The notes: generated from the letters alone by a model not told the origin. A stretch of DNA of 9,619 bases from an uncultured Eubacteriales bacterium (GCA_948815685.1 CAQJOC010000027.1:1-9619); one strand, 5' to 3'; numbered from the stretch's first letter, positions 1 to 6,211 are shown. Translations and numbers: made by a program.

Positions 1-142
1 TGTCTATTTCAAAAACTTAAATGGTTCAGAAGGATTTTCGTAAGATTTGAAAAGCTAGACTCCTCTTTTCTTGCTTTTCTCTATCTTGCTTCTTCTGTGC
101 TTTGGCTAAAATGAATAATTTATTTTATTTTTCAGACAAGCC
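1..142. other. No confident gene; 3' flank of the small-protein operon
   Basis: This AT-rich flank lies downstream of the minus-strand gene ending at 143. I see no hairpin followed by a T-run, so the end of the small-protein transcript is not visible. On the minus strand, in the same frame as the upstream gene and after its TAG and a second stop at 127-125, an open stretch of about 32 codons rich in Lys, Gln and Glu runs to a TGA at 28-26. It has no ATG, GTG or TTG start with a ribosome binding site. A plus-strand frame is open from the window edge to a TGA at 112-114. Neither is strong enough to call a gene. Confidence 0.4.
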
Positions 143-547
143 CTAAATAAGAATGTAAATAAGTGCAAAAATTATTGCTGGATTTTCATTATCACTAATG
201 AGAAGTAAAACAAGCAATATTAATAATGTTCTTTCTTCGTCCTTTATGAATAGTTCTGCAAAATTATTTATTTTAAATTGAGAAGGATTTTTTTGACAAT
301 TTTTGTGAATTTTAGGACAATCTGCGTTAATAGTTGATTGCTCATGAGTATTTATTATATTTTCGCTGTTGTCGGTTTTTTCATTATTTTTTTTAATATC
401 TAAAATCTTTTCTTTGGCAGACGGTAATTGTTGATTAAAGTTTTCAACAGTCTTTTTAGCCCTGTTTTCCATATTTCGGACTCTTTCCACAGCTCTTTTT
501 TGCATCCTTTTTATTTCTTCCGGGGTGTAATTATTTATTTTATACAT
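143..547 (-). CDS. Small protein of unknown function with a C-terminal membrane hairpin
   Basis: A 134-residue protein I cannot assign to a named family. Residues 1-55 are basic and helical, with the look of a coiled coil. Residues 55-100 are polar, Asn/Lys-rich and hold two cysteines (77 and 84). The C-terminus is two strongly hydrophobic stretches of about 11 residues (107-117 and 124-134) separated by the polar turn SDNENP. Each is short for a full membrane crossing, so a re-entrant or tight hairpin is likely, with the soluble part on one side. It is the last gene of a three-gene operon. Its ATG sits 7 bases after the TGA of the upstream gene, and a GAGGT ribosome binding site overlaps that junction, which suggests translational coupling. 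From memory, this charged-tail-plus-LI-rich-hairpin pattern recurs in clostridial hypothetical proteins; that is unverified. The gene itself is credible; its function is unknown. Confidence 0.8.
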   Translation of the reverse strand: MYKINNYTPEEIKRMQKRAVERVRNMENRAKKTVENFNQQLPSAKEKILDIKKNNEKTDNSENIINTHEQSTINADCPKIHKNCQKNPSQFKINNFAELFIKDEERTLLILLVLLLISDNENPAIIFALIYILI

Positions 548-554
548 TTTTACC

Positions 555-941
555 TCATATTATGCCATTATTTTTTAAAATTGGAAGAATTTTGATTAAT
601 TTTATAAGCTTTGAAGATTCATCAAGTTTTTTTTGTCTTGGTTTGCTTAAAAGAGGCCTAAGGGACTGTAAAAAACTTGCATATTTATCATCATTATTAA
701 CAGAAGAAATCAGAGGTGCTAATTTTATCAGCATATTTAACATATCAGGGGAAATTCCATTTAGTAAATCGTCTTTAATTTCATTAGTATTATGAAGTTT
801 TTCTTCTTGCTGTTTGTTCTGGTCTTCTTTTTTATTTTCATCTGTATTTTCTTCAGAACTTTTTCCGGTAAGATTCTTTATTTGTCTCATTATGTCAGGG
901 TTATTTAAAAGTTCTGTAATTTTACTTGCAAGCTCCTCCAT
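555..941 (-). CDS. Small helical protein of unknown function, middle gene of the operon
   Basis: A 128-residue protein with no recognised named domain. It has three parts: an N-terminal helical segment (residues 1-27) containing ASKI, a central NNP turn and then IKNLTG; a low-complexity Asn/Lys/Glu/Gln linker (28-58); and a C-terminal helical domain (60-128) with SLRPLLSKPRQKKLD followed by the amphipathic IKLIKILPILKN. The linker suggests two separate functional ends. The N-terminal segment resembles the C-terminal end of the protein encoded just upstream. No signal peptide or full membrane segment is visible. The start is well supported: the ATG lies 2 bases after the upstream stop codon, with a GGGAGA ribosome binding site 9 bases before it inside the end of the upstream gene. 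I recall similar C-terminal domains in clostridial hypothetical proteins but cannot name a family or role. Confidence 0.8.
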   Translation of the reverse strand: MEELASKITELLNNPDIMRQIKNLTGKSSEENTDENKKEDQNKQQEEKLHNTNEIKDDLLNGISPDMLNMLIKLAPLISSVNNDDKYASFLQSLRPLLSKPRQKKLDESSKLIKLIKILPILKNNGII

Positions 942-943
942 TT

Positions 944-1195
944 TTATTTATCTCCCAATAAATTTTTAATCAATTTTTGGGCTTGAGGGGAAGAAAGAAT
1001 TTTCGAAGCAGTATCTTTATCAGAAAGGGCTTTTTGCAATTTTTCAGATTCCTTGGAGTTTAGATTTTTCATTAGTTCGCTTATATTTCCATTTTTAGCT
1101 GCCGACTTCAATTTTTCAGGGTCGCTCCCTAAACGGCCTGAAAGTGTGTTAATGAGATTATTGAGTTGTGCATTTTTGTCGTTATTATTTTTCAT
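944..1195 (-). CDS. Small helical protein of unknown function, first gene of the operon
   Basis: An 83-residue, Lys/Asn/Ser-rich, fully helical-looking protein. It has the order LNNLINTLSGRLGSDPEKLK (residues 11-30), NGNISELMKNL (35-45), SEKLQKALSD (50-59), then ASKILSSPQAQKLIKNLLG (63-81). Short amphipathic helices separated by polar or proline turns suggest a small helical bundle or an oligomerising protein. There is no signal peptide or membrane segment. It heads a three-gene operon whose promoter is at 1295-1323, leaving a leader of about 90 bases. The ribosome binding site before the ATG is weak (AGGTTGGTG). A search against clostridial genomes would probably return uncharacterised relatives, since the SSPQAQ-LxKxLxG ending is familiar to me from such proteins, but I know of no tested function. 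Confidence 0.8.
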   Translation of the reverse strand: MKNNNDKNAQLNNLINTLSGRLGSDPEKLKSAAKNGNISELMKNLNSKESEKLQKALSDKDTASKILSSPQAQKLIKNLLGDK

Positions 1196-1294
1196 ATTAA
1201 ATCACCAACCTAATTAAACTATATGATTCAAAAAAATTAATATAACTTATTTTATTTTTAAAAAGTAAGTTTATTTTTTATGATTTTCAGACGT

Positions 1295-1323
1295 ATTATA
1301 TAAATTATAAACAATTAATTCAA
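1295..1323 (-). promoter_or_regulatory. Promoter of the three-gene small-protein operon
   Basis: Read on the minus strand, TTGAAT (1323-1318) and a perfect TATAAT (1300-1295) are separated by exactly 17 bases, as for a vegetative sigma-A promoter. Transcription would start near 1288, about 90 bases before the ATG at 1195. It is back-to-back with the plus-strand promoter at 1352-1380. The two -35 boxes are 28 bases apart, so one bound regulator could affect both. Confidence 0.65.
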
Positions 1324-1351
1324 AATTAATAATATTTTTTTATCCAATATA

Positions 1352-1380
1352 TTGACTATATTATTAATAAGTGATATTAT
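1352..1380 (+). promoter_or_regulatory. Promoter of the double-glycine leader peptide gene
   Basis: TTGACT (1352-1357) and TATTAT (1375-1380) with a 17-base spacer give a near-consensus sigma-A promoter. Transcription would start near 1387, leaving a leader of about 48 bases before the ATG at 1435. The ribosome binding site AAGGAGG (1420-1426), 8 bases before the ATG, is close to ideal, so this small gene appears built for high expression. Confidence 0.7.
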
Positions 1381-1386
1381 ATATTT

Positions 1387-1404
1387 ACTACAGTTTTTGG
1401 TAGT
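1387..1404 (+). other. Small hairpin at the 5' end of the leader-peptide mRNA
   Basis: ACTAC (1387-1391) and GTAGT (1400-1404) can pair around an 8-base loop, right where the predicted transcript begins. It could be a 5' mRNA-stabilising hairpin or a small operator. With five base pairs it could also be chance. Confidence 0.3.
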
Positions 1405-1434
1405 GGATTTAATATTTTTAAGGAGGAATATACT

Positions 1435-1905
1435 ATGGCAATAACAAATCAGGAAATTCAAAAGTTCGTATCGGATTATGAAAGCTTAGAAAAAGCAAAG
1501 TCGATGGATAGTAATACATTTAAAAGTTCGCTTTCCGAATTCGGCTTTTCACAAGCTACAGATAATGAAGCTGAAACTTTGAAAAATTTGATTGATTTAA
1601 CAGTTGAAAAAAGTGCACCGTTATCTGATGAAGAATTGGATAATGCCTCTGGTGGACTCTCGAAGTGGCAGGTCGGGCTCATTGTTGGGGCTTGTTCCTC
1701 GGTAGGTGGTATCTTGGCTGGTGTCGGTGGTAAAATGTTTTATGATAAATATATTAAAGACCCTAAGGCTAAAGTTACGGAGGCTGTTGATGATTATAAT
1801 AAGGGACTTGAAGGAAATAAAAAAATTGGAATTATAGACTCTGAAACCAAAGCTCTTTGGCCGTCTAATCCTAAGCCACGTAAAGATTTAAAACCTTTAA
1901 AATAG
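1435..1905 (+). CDS. Double-glycine leader peptide with glycine-zipper core (putative secreted peptide or RiPP precursor)
   Basis: A 156-residue protein. Residues 1-74 look like a long acidic, helical leader ending in LSDEELDNASGG (63-74), the double-glycine motif cut by C39-type peptidase/ABC exporters in class II bacteriocins, lanthipeptides and Nif11/NHLP-type RiPP precursors. Cleavage after Gly74 would release 82 residues. That product begins with a Gly-rich hydrophobic segment (about 80-99) with GxxxG-like spacing (GLIVG, GGILAG, VGG), typical of membrane-inserting peptides, and has a single Cys (87). A hydrophilic Lys-rich tail (100-156) ends in a Pro/Lys-rich stretch. The tail is unusually long for a class II bacteriocin, and one Cys argues against a multi-ring lanthipeptide. 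The gene is monocistronic, with its own promoter, a strong ribosome binding site and a terminator. No modification, transport or immunity gene lies in the window, so partners, if any, are elsewhere. The gene call is firm; the leader reading is likely; the activity is inference. Confidence 0.8.
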   Translation: MAITNQEIQKFVSDYESLEKAKSMDSNTFKSSLSEFGFSQATDNEAETLKNLIDLTVEKSAPLSDEELDNASGGLSKWQVGLIVGACSSVGGILAGVGGKMFYDKYIKDPKAKVTEAVDDYNKGLEGNKKIGIIDSETKALWPSNPKPRKDLKPLK

Positions 1906-1920
1906 TTTTATATTACGAAT

Positions 1921-1957
1921 CTCCCTTAGACTTTTATATTCTAGGGGGGTTTTTTTG
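1921..1957 (+). terminator. Intrinsic terminator of the leader-peptide gene
   Basis: CTCCCTTAG (1921-1929) pairs along all nine positions with CTAGGGGGG (1941-1949), including two G-U pairs, around an 11-base loop, and is followed directly by eight T residues (1950-1957). It lies 15 bases after the stop codon. The T-run is on the plus-strand side only, so it is not an obvious terminator for the convergent spoVD transcript that stops translating at 1987. Confidence 0.9.
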
Positions 1958-1986
1958 TATCTGTATGTAACACATGATAGACGGAA

Positions 1987-4206
1987 TTATCTCACATGGT
2001 CGCTGTGAACAAAACTCACGGTAATAACTGTTCCCATTTCAACCTCGGTTCCTTCAGGAATATCTTGACTTACCGATACCGCTCCCTCTTTGGCATTTCC
2101 GGCTCCTGAAATTTTTATATTTAAATTGGCTAGAGATGCAGCCTTACTTGCTCCATAAAACGACATACCGGTAAATTTCGGAACTTTTACCTTAGTTGTA
2201 TTTCCTCCTGAGTCTGTATAAATTACCAAAGTCCCGCCCTTGGGAATTCGTTCGGATGCCTGAGGGCGTTGTGAAATAACTGAATCTCCGTTCCCTTGAA
2301 TAATCGGTATAAGAGAAAGACTTTGTGCGATATCTCGTGCCTCATAGACTTTTTTACCCATTAAATTAGGAACGCTTACTTCAAGTTTCTCCTTTTCTTC
2401 TTCGGTAAATTCCGTTTTTACCCCTAAATAAGGTAAAATTTCCTGCATGGCTCGAGCAAAAACCGGTGCTGCAACAGCAGAACCATAATAAAAGTCTCCT
2501 TTTGGAGTATCAAAAAAGACAAGCATTGCAATTTTCGGGTCATCAGCTGGGGCAAAACCGCAAAATGACGATATATAATCTTTTTGTCCGGGTCCACTAA
2601 GACCTATTTTTTCTGAAGTTCCGGTTTTTCCTGCGATTCTGTATCCTGCAACATAAGCATTTCTCGCCGAACCTGTGGTTGCATTTTTATGAAGCATATC
2701 TATGACTCGTGTGGAAGTTTCTTTTGAAATAACTCTACGCTTTTCGTAAGTATTTATGCTTTCACATGTATTTAAGTCGGAATCAAGTATTTCTTTTACA
2801 ACATGTGGTTTTACAAGTTTTCCTCCGTTTGCAATTACAGAAGCCGCTGTAACCATTTGTATTGGAGTGACTCCGAAATTCTGGCCTATGGATGCAACAG
2901 CTAAATCAGTAATACTCATGCTTCCATCTGCATTGAAAAAAAGGTCTGACGCTTCTCCCGGAAGGTCAATTCCTGTTTTTTCATGAAATCCAAAAAGTTT
3001 ATAATATTCAAAAAATTTTTCTACTCCGATTTTTTGACCTGTCATAATAAATGCCGGATTACATGAGTGACAAAGTGCTTCTAAAAATGTTTGGGCTCCG
3101 TGGCCGCCTCGCTTATGACACCTAATAGGGCGGACTCCCTCGCAAGGCTTAATGGCCCCGGAACAGTGAAATGGAGTTTTTTCATCAACTACACCGAGCT
3201 CCAAAGCCATAGAGGCAACAACCATTTTAAAAACCGAACCCGGATAATAAACATCACTTACAGCTTTATTTCTCCATTGCTTTGAAAGTGCTTCACTTTT
3301 TGCTTTCGGACGCTCTTCTTCCGGCAATTCATCTATTCTTTTTTGTTCTTCCTCCGGCAATTTAAAAGGATTGTTTGGGTCAAAACCTTCCTCAACTGCC
3401 ATTGCTAAAATTTCTCCTGTGTTTACGTCCATAACAATAATGACAGCTCGGTTCATTACTTTATTATTGGTAATTCCCTCACGTAAATTTTTTTCTGCTA
3501 TTTTTTGAATTGTTTCGTCTATTGTAAGTTTTAGGCTTTTCCCGTTTTTAGCCGGAATTAACTGTTCATAATCAAATGGCATATTTGTACCTATTGCATT
3601 TTGAGCCGTGACAATATGCCCATCTTCACCTTTTAAAAGTTTTTCATAATAAGACTCTATTCCGGCAAGCCCCTGATTATCCGCACCTGTAAAACCTAAT
3701 ACCGCTGAGGCGGACTTTTCACAGGGATAATATCTCTTATAATCTTCTATAAGCCTTATGCCTCCGGATATATTTTTTTCTTTTTTAAATTCCATAATTT
3801 TGTCTTTTATATCATTTTCTATTTTCTTTTTGACCACAACATAACACGTACGTTTAGACGCAAGGCTTAAAAGTTTTTCTTTTTCAATACCCAAAATTTC
3901 ATGAAGTCCGTTGCATACCAATTCTTTTTTTTCATCCGTTTTAAGATATGCCGGTTCTAAAACAACAGTCCATACTGTCGCACTTTGAGCCAAAGGTTTC
4001 ATATTTCTATCGTATATAGTACCTCTTTGTGCACTTATCTTTGTATCAGCTAGTTGTTGCTCTGAAGCCATCTTTTGGAGCTCTTGACCTTTTACGAGCT
4101 GAAGTTTGATTAGCCGTAGTATAAGAAGTGTGAAACCTATTACAGAAAGTAAAATCAGAACAACAAGGCTTCTTCTCCACATTCTTACAGTTGTTCCCTT
4201 AGCCAA
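1987..4206 (-). CDS. spoVD: PASTA-domain class B penicillin-binding protein, SpoVD-like D,D-transpeptidase
   Basis: A 739-residue membrane-anchored transpeptidase that cross-links peptidoglycan outside the cytoplasmic membrane. Features in order: an N-terminal anchor (about 12-34); a PBP dimerisation region starting at QRGTIYDRN (60-68); a transpeptidase domain with the active-site motifs SVFK (Ser324 nucleophile, Lys327), SCN (381-383) and KTGT (527-530); and two C-terminal PASTA repeats (about 610-666 and 673-735). Cys363 and Cys382 are 19 residues apart and flank the SCN motif. This matches the redox-active pair I recall for Bacillus SpoVD (Cys332/Cys351), which StoA reduces in the forespore. 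The position after rsmH-ftsL also fits the dcw PBP. A role as the only division PBP (FtsI/PBP2B) is the alternative, and two PASTA repeats are more than I expect for SpoVD. The start is TTG, with AGGAGGG 8 bases upstream. A terminator and a promoter separate it from ftsL. Confidence 0.88.
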   Translation of the reverse strand: MAKGTTVRMWRRSLVVLILLSVIGFTLLILRLIKLQLVKGQELQKMASEQQLADTKISAQRGTIYDRNMKPLAQSATVWTVVLEPAYLKTDEKKELVCNGLHEILGIEKEKLLSLASKRTCYVVVKKKIENDIKDKIMEFKKEKNISGGIRLIEDYKRYYPCEKSASAVLGFTGADNQGLAGIESYYEKLLKGEDGHIVTAQNAIGTNMPFDYEQLIPAKNGKSLKLTIDETIQKIAEKNLREGITNNKVMNRAVIIVMDVNTGEILAMAVEEGFDPNNPFKLPEEEQKRIDELPEEERPKAKSEALSKQWRNKAVSDVYYPGSVFKMVVASMALELGVVDEKTPFHCSGAIKPCEGVRPIRCHKRGGHGAQTFLEALCHSCNPAFIMTGQKIGVEKFFEYYKLFGFHEKTGIDLPGEASDLFFNADGSMSITDLAVASIGQNFGVTPIQMVTAASVIANGGKLVKPHVVKEILDSDLNTCESINTYEKRRVISKETSTRVIDMLHKNATTGSARNAYVAGYRIAGKTGTSEKIGLSGPGQKDYISSFCGFAPADDPKIAMLVFFDTPKGDFYYGSAVAAPVFARAMQEILPYLGVKTEFTEEEKEKLEVSVPNLMGKKVYEARDIAQSLSLIPIIQGNGDSVISQRPQASERIPKGGTLVIYTDSGGNTTKVKVPKFTGMSFYGASKAASLANLNIKISGAGNAKEGAVSVSQDIPEGTEVEMGTVITVSFVHSDHVR

Positions 4207-4262
4207 TTTTTATACCCTCCTAAGTATCCGCTTTTCCTTTTCATTTTCTATTTTTGTTAGCT

Positions 4263-4291
4263 ATTTTAATTTTAATTATCTATCTTTGCAA
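4263..4291 (-). promoter_or_regulatory. Candidate promoter of the spoVD-like gene
   Basis: On the minus strand TTGCAA (4291-4286) and TAAAAT (4268-4263) are spaced by 17 bases. Transcription would start near 4256, about 50 bases before the TTG start codon. Because a terminator follows ftsL, a promoter is expected somewhere in 4207-4510, and this is the best match I found. A sporulation sigma-factor promoter (sigma-E or sigma-G) could also lie here, but I see no clear match to one. Confidence 0.45.
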
Positions 4292-4362
4292 CTAAATGAC
4301 TTTATATCTCTTTTTTCTCTGAAAAAAAGAATTCAAATTCTGAAAAAGTATTAGGAGAGAAC

Positions 4363-4418
4363 GTTGTCACATTTTTTTATTTCTAAACAACCATACGACT
4401 TGCGACAACCGGGCGGTT
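4363..4418 (-). other. Structured intergenic element upstream of the spoVD-like gene
   Basis: In minus-strand RNA, GUUGUCGC (from 4409-4402) can pair over 8 bp, with one G-U pair, with GUGACAAC (from 4370-4363). On the plus strand the same arms contain an A-C mismatch. A competing hairpin, AACC-GCCC-GGTT (4407-4418), uses part of the same arm, and ACAACC occurs twice (4387-4392 and 4405-4410). This is the only GC-richer patch in the 362-base gap 4207-4568. It may be an operator, an RNA switch or a remnant. It lies upstream of the candidate promoter, so a role in the leader RNA would require a different start site. Confidence 0.3.
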
Positions 4419-4510
4419 TGTTTTTTACCATGTTAAAGAAATAAAAAAGGAAGTAAAAGAGAGAAATTAAAATTTGTTTTCAAGACATCTAACTTTAATA
4501 TTTGTAAAAT

Positions 4511-4544
4511 TAAAAAACAAAGAGTTAAGCTAAAACCTCAACTC
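4511..4544 (-). terminator. Intrinsic terminator after ftsL
   Basis: On the minus strand GAGTTGAG (4544-4537) pairs with CTTAACTC (4529-4522), eight pairs including one G-U, around a 7-base loop. TTTGTTTTTT (to about 4512) follows directly. It starts about 25 bases after the ftsL stop codon. It should end the rsmH-ftsL transcript and uncouple it from the penicillin-binding protein gene. Confidence 0.75.
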
Positions 4545-4568
4545 CTTATACAATATGTATTTTAATAC

Positions 4569-5045
4569 TTATTTAGAATTTAAGCAAGTTATTACGCCAT
4601 CAACTACTTTATTTTTTATGTAATCAAAACCTCTGGGCTCCTCTAATACTTCTGTATTATCTATATTCATAACATTTATGTATTCGATATTTTTATTTTC
4701 AACCATATCAAAATCTTTTTTTAGTCGGGACTTTAATGCATCACTTGAAATTTCTGCTTCTTTTTTCATATTAAGCTGAATATATAAACTTTCAACTTCT
4801 TGCAATTTTCTGGATAATCGAGTGTCTTCCGCGGTTAATTCGTTGAGTGTAGCTTGTCCTCTTATGAAAATTGCAGCTCCTAAGGATACCACTGAACAAA
4901 TTGCCACACCACTTATCAATAAAGCTAATTTTGCTTTTAGAGCTCTTATTTTTCGGATTTTTTTTATGTTAAGCTTTAGAATGTTCTTTTTTTGAGCTTT
5001 TTCATCAAATAACGATAAATCATAAGCTGTATTTTTATTATACAT
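4569..5045 (-). CDS. ftsL: Cell division protein FtsL-like (bitopic divisome scaffold)
   Basis: A 158-residue protein with the FtsL/DivIC plan: a basic cytoplasmic N-terminus (1-38, rich in Lys/Arg at 19-38), one transmembrane helix (about 39-62), then an extracytoplasmic heptad coiled coil (about 64-98). The segment LKKDFDMVENKNIEYINV (108-125) resembles the conserved end of FtsL, where a 'GMV...I-Y-I' pattern follows the coiled coil. FtsL forms a complex with DivIC/FtsB and DivIB/FtsQ and helps activate the septal synthase and its PBP. FtsL sequences are poorly conserved, so the call rests on topology and on position directly after rsmH. The last 35 residues extend beyond the usual end, with no recognised motif. 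The ATG is preceded by GGAGAGG at a 7-base spacing. It is probably co-transcribed with rsmH (81-base gap) and ends at an intrinsic terminator. Confidence 0.75.
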   Translation of the reverse strand: MYNKNTAYDLSLFDEKAQKKNILKLNIKKIRKIRALKAKLALLISGVAICSVVSLGAAIFIRGQATLNELTAEDTRLSRKLQEVESLYIQLNMKKEAEISSDALKSRLKKDFDMVENKNIEYINVMNIDNTEVLEEPRGFDYIKNKVVDGVITCLNSK

Positions 5046-5126
5046 TCTACTACCTCTCCAAAATTATCTTTATCATATTTTTTATCCATTTCCTTTTTGC
5101 TCTAAATTTCTTGTAATTTACTATAA

Positions 5127-6053
5127 TTATATTTTTTCACAAACTCTTAGTCTTGCACTTCTGCTCCTGGGATTATCTTGAATCTCGCTTTCAGATGGCT
5201 TAACGGAACTTTTTGTTATAATTTTTGCTTTCGGCTCTTTCCCACAAGTACACACGGGGAAATCGGGAGGGCATATACAACCTTGACTCCATTCTCTCAT
5301 TGCTTCTTTTACTATTCTGTCTTCGAGGGAATGAAATGTTATAACAGCTAATCTTCCCTTATGTTTTAGTAGCGAAAATGCTTGAATAAGACCTTCGGAA
5401 AGATTATCCAACTCTGAATTAACACAAATCCTCAAAGCTTGAAAAGTTTTTCTTGCAGGATTACCTTCCCTTCTTTCTGCTGCAGGAACAGCTTTTTTAA
5501 TTACTTCAGCTAAATGCAAAGTCGTTAAAATCGGACCTTTCACTCTCTCGTTAACAATTACTCTGGAAATTCTTTCAAAATATTTCTCTTCTCCGTAGCT
5601 CTTTATAATATGTGCAAGAGATTCTTTGTCCAAACTATTTATTAAATCAGCGGCAGTCTTCCCACTTTTACTCATTCTCATATCAAGCGGAGCATCTTTA
5701 TTATAAGAAAATCCTCTTTCCGCACAATCCAACTGATACGAAGAAACCCCTAAGTCTAAAACGATTCCGTCAAATTCTGTTATTTTAAATTTATTTGCAA
5801 TATTTTTCATGCACGAAAAATTAGCATTTTCAACTTTAACCTGGCTGTAATTTTTAAAACGCTCATTACAAAAATCAACAGCGTCCGGGTCACGATCTAA
5901 ACATATGAGTTTGCCTTTTTCAGAAAGTTTTGAAACAATCGCCTCAGAGCATCCTCCGGCCCCTGCCGTACCATCAAGATAAACTCCATCTTTATTAATA
6001 TTTAAAAAGTCCAAGGTTTCTTTCAGCAGCACTGTTTTATGAGTAAACTCCAA
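5127..6053 (-). CDS. rsmH: 16S rRNA (cytosine(1402)-N(4))-methyltransferase RsmH (MraW)
   Basis: RsmH uses S-adenosylmethionine to methylate N4 of C1402 in 16S rRNA, tuning the ribosomal P site. The protein has EFTHKTVLLKE at the N-terminus, a SAM-binding loop DGTAGAGG (27-34), LDRDPDA (52-58), LDLGVSS (99-105), RGFSY (113-117), PLDMRM (122-127), ARKTFQALRI (200-209), TFHSLEDRIVK (239-249), four cysteines in the CxC...CxC region (259-270) and the basic C-terminal RSRSARLR (296-303). I chose the TTG at 6053, giving 308 residues, the usual family length. It has GGGAGG 9 bases upstream, and the family's conserved N-terminus starts exactly there. The in-frame ATG at 6128 would add 25 atypical residues and lies upstream of the predicted transcription start. 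Small departures are GGCS where GGHS is common, and ALRICVNSEL. It heads the rsmH-ftsL unit; no mraZ precedes it. Confidence 0.95.
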   Translation of the reverse strand: MEFTHKTVLLKETLDFLNINKDGVYLDGTAGAGGCSEAIVSKLSEKGKLICLDRDPDAVDFCNERFKNYSQVKVENANFSCMKNIANKFKITEFDGIVLDLGVSSYQLDCAERGFSYNKDAPLDMRMSKSGKTAADLINSLDKESLAHIIKSYGEEKYFERISRVIVNERVKGPILTTLHLAEVIKKAVPAAERREGNPARKTFQALRICVNSELDNLSEGLIQAFSLLKHKGRLAVITFHSLEDRIVKEAMREWSQGCICPPDFPVCTCGKEPKAKIITKSSVKPSESEIQDNPRSRSARLRVCEKI

Positions 6054-6129
6054 AAAACCTCGCCTCCCGATTCTTCCTTTATTTCGCTTATTAGTGTAAA
6101 ACAAAGATATTCCGACAATTATATTCAAT

Positions 6130-6158
6130 ATAATAATATAACTGTCCTAACAAATCAA
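6130..6158 (-). promoter_or_regulatory. Promoter of the rsmH-ftsL unit
   Basis: On the minus strand TTGATT (6158-6153) and TATTAT (6135-6130) are separated by 17 bases. Transcription would begin near 6123, about 70 bases before the TTG start of rsmH. This also argues against the ATG at 6128, which would not be on the transcript. The TGGGN-type repeats bound by MraZ are not visible here. Confidence 0.55.
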
Positions 6159-6160
6159 GA

Positions 6161-6211
6161 ATAAATTAACATATTTTTCAAAATATATGTATTTGTATAT
6201 AAATTAACATA
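6161..6211. repeat. 13-bp direct repeat next to the rsmH promoter
   Basis: ATAAATTAACATA occurs at 6161-6173 and again, identically, at 6199-6211, a 38-base period. The first copy starts 3 bases beyond the -35 box of the rsmH promoter. Such placement would suit an activator or repressor site. In DNA this AT-rich, however, a 13-base repeat may arise by chance or slippage. Confidence 0.4.

Noticed and set aside
1..142. Open stretches on both strands at the left edge (plus frame to 112-114; minus frame to 28-26)
   Set aside because: Both are under 40 codons, lack a supported start codon and ribosome binding site, and show no recognisable motif.
1435..1905. Lanthipeptide precursor
   Set aside because: Only one Cys follows the double-glycine site, and no lanthionine synthetase is in the window; a generic double-glycine secreted peptide fits better.
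1921..1957. Bidirectional terminator also serving the spoVD-like gene
   Set aside because: The T-run exists only on the plus-strand side; on the minus strand the stem is followed by mixed sequence.
4363..4418. Integron attC-like or mobile-element end in the ftsL-spoVD gap
   Set aside because: The GTTGTC/GACAAC arms do not match the attC core pattern, and no integrase, transposase or target duplication is visible.
6054..6128. N-terminal extension of RsmH from the ATG at 6128
   Set aside because: The family's conserved N-terminus begins at the TTG at 6053, which has its own ribosome binding site, and the ATG lies upstream of the predicted transcription start.
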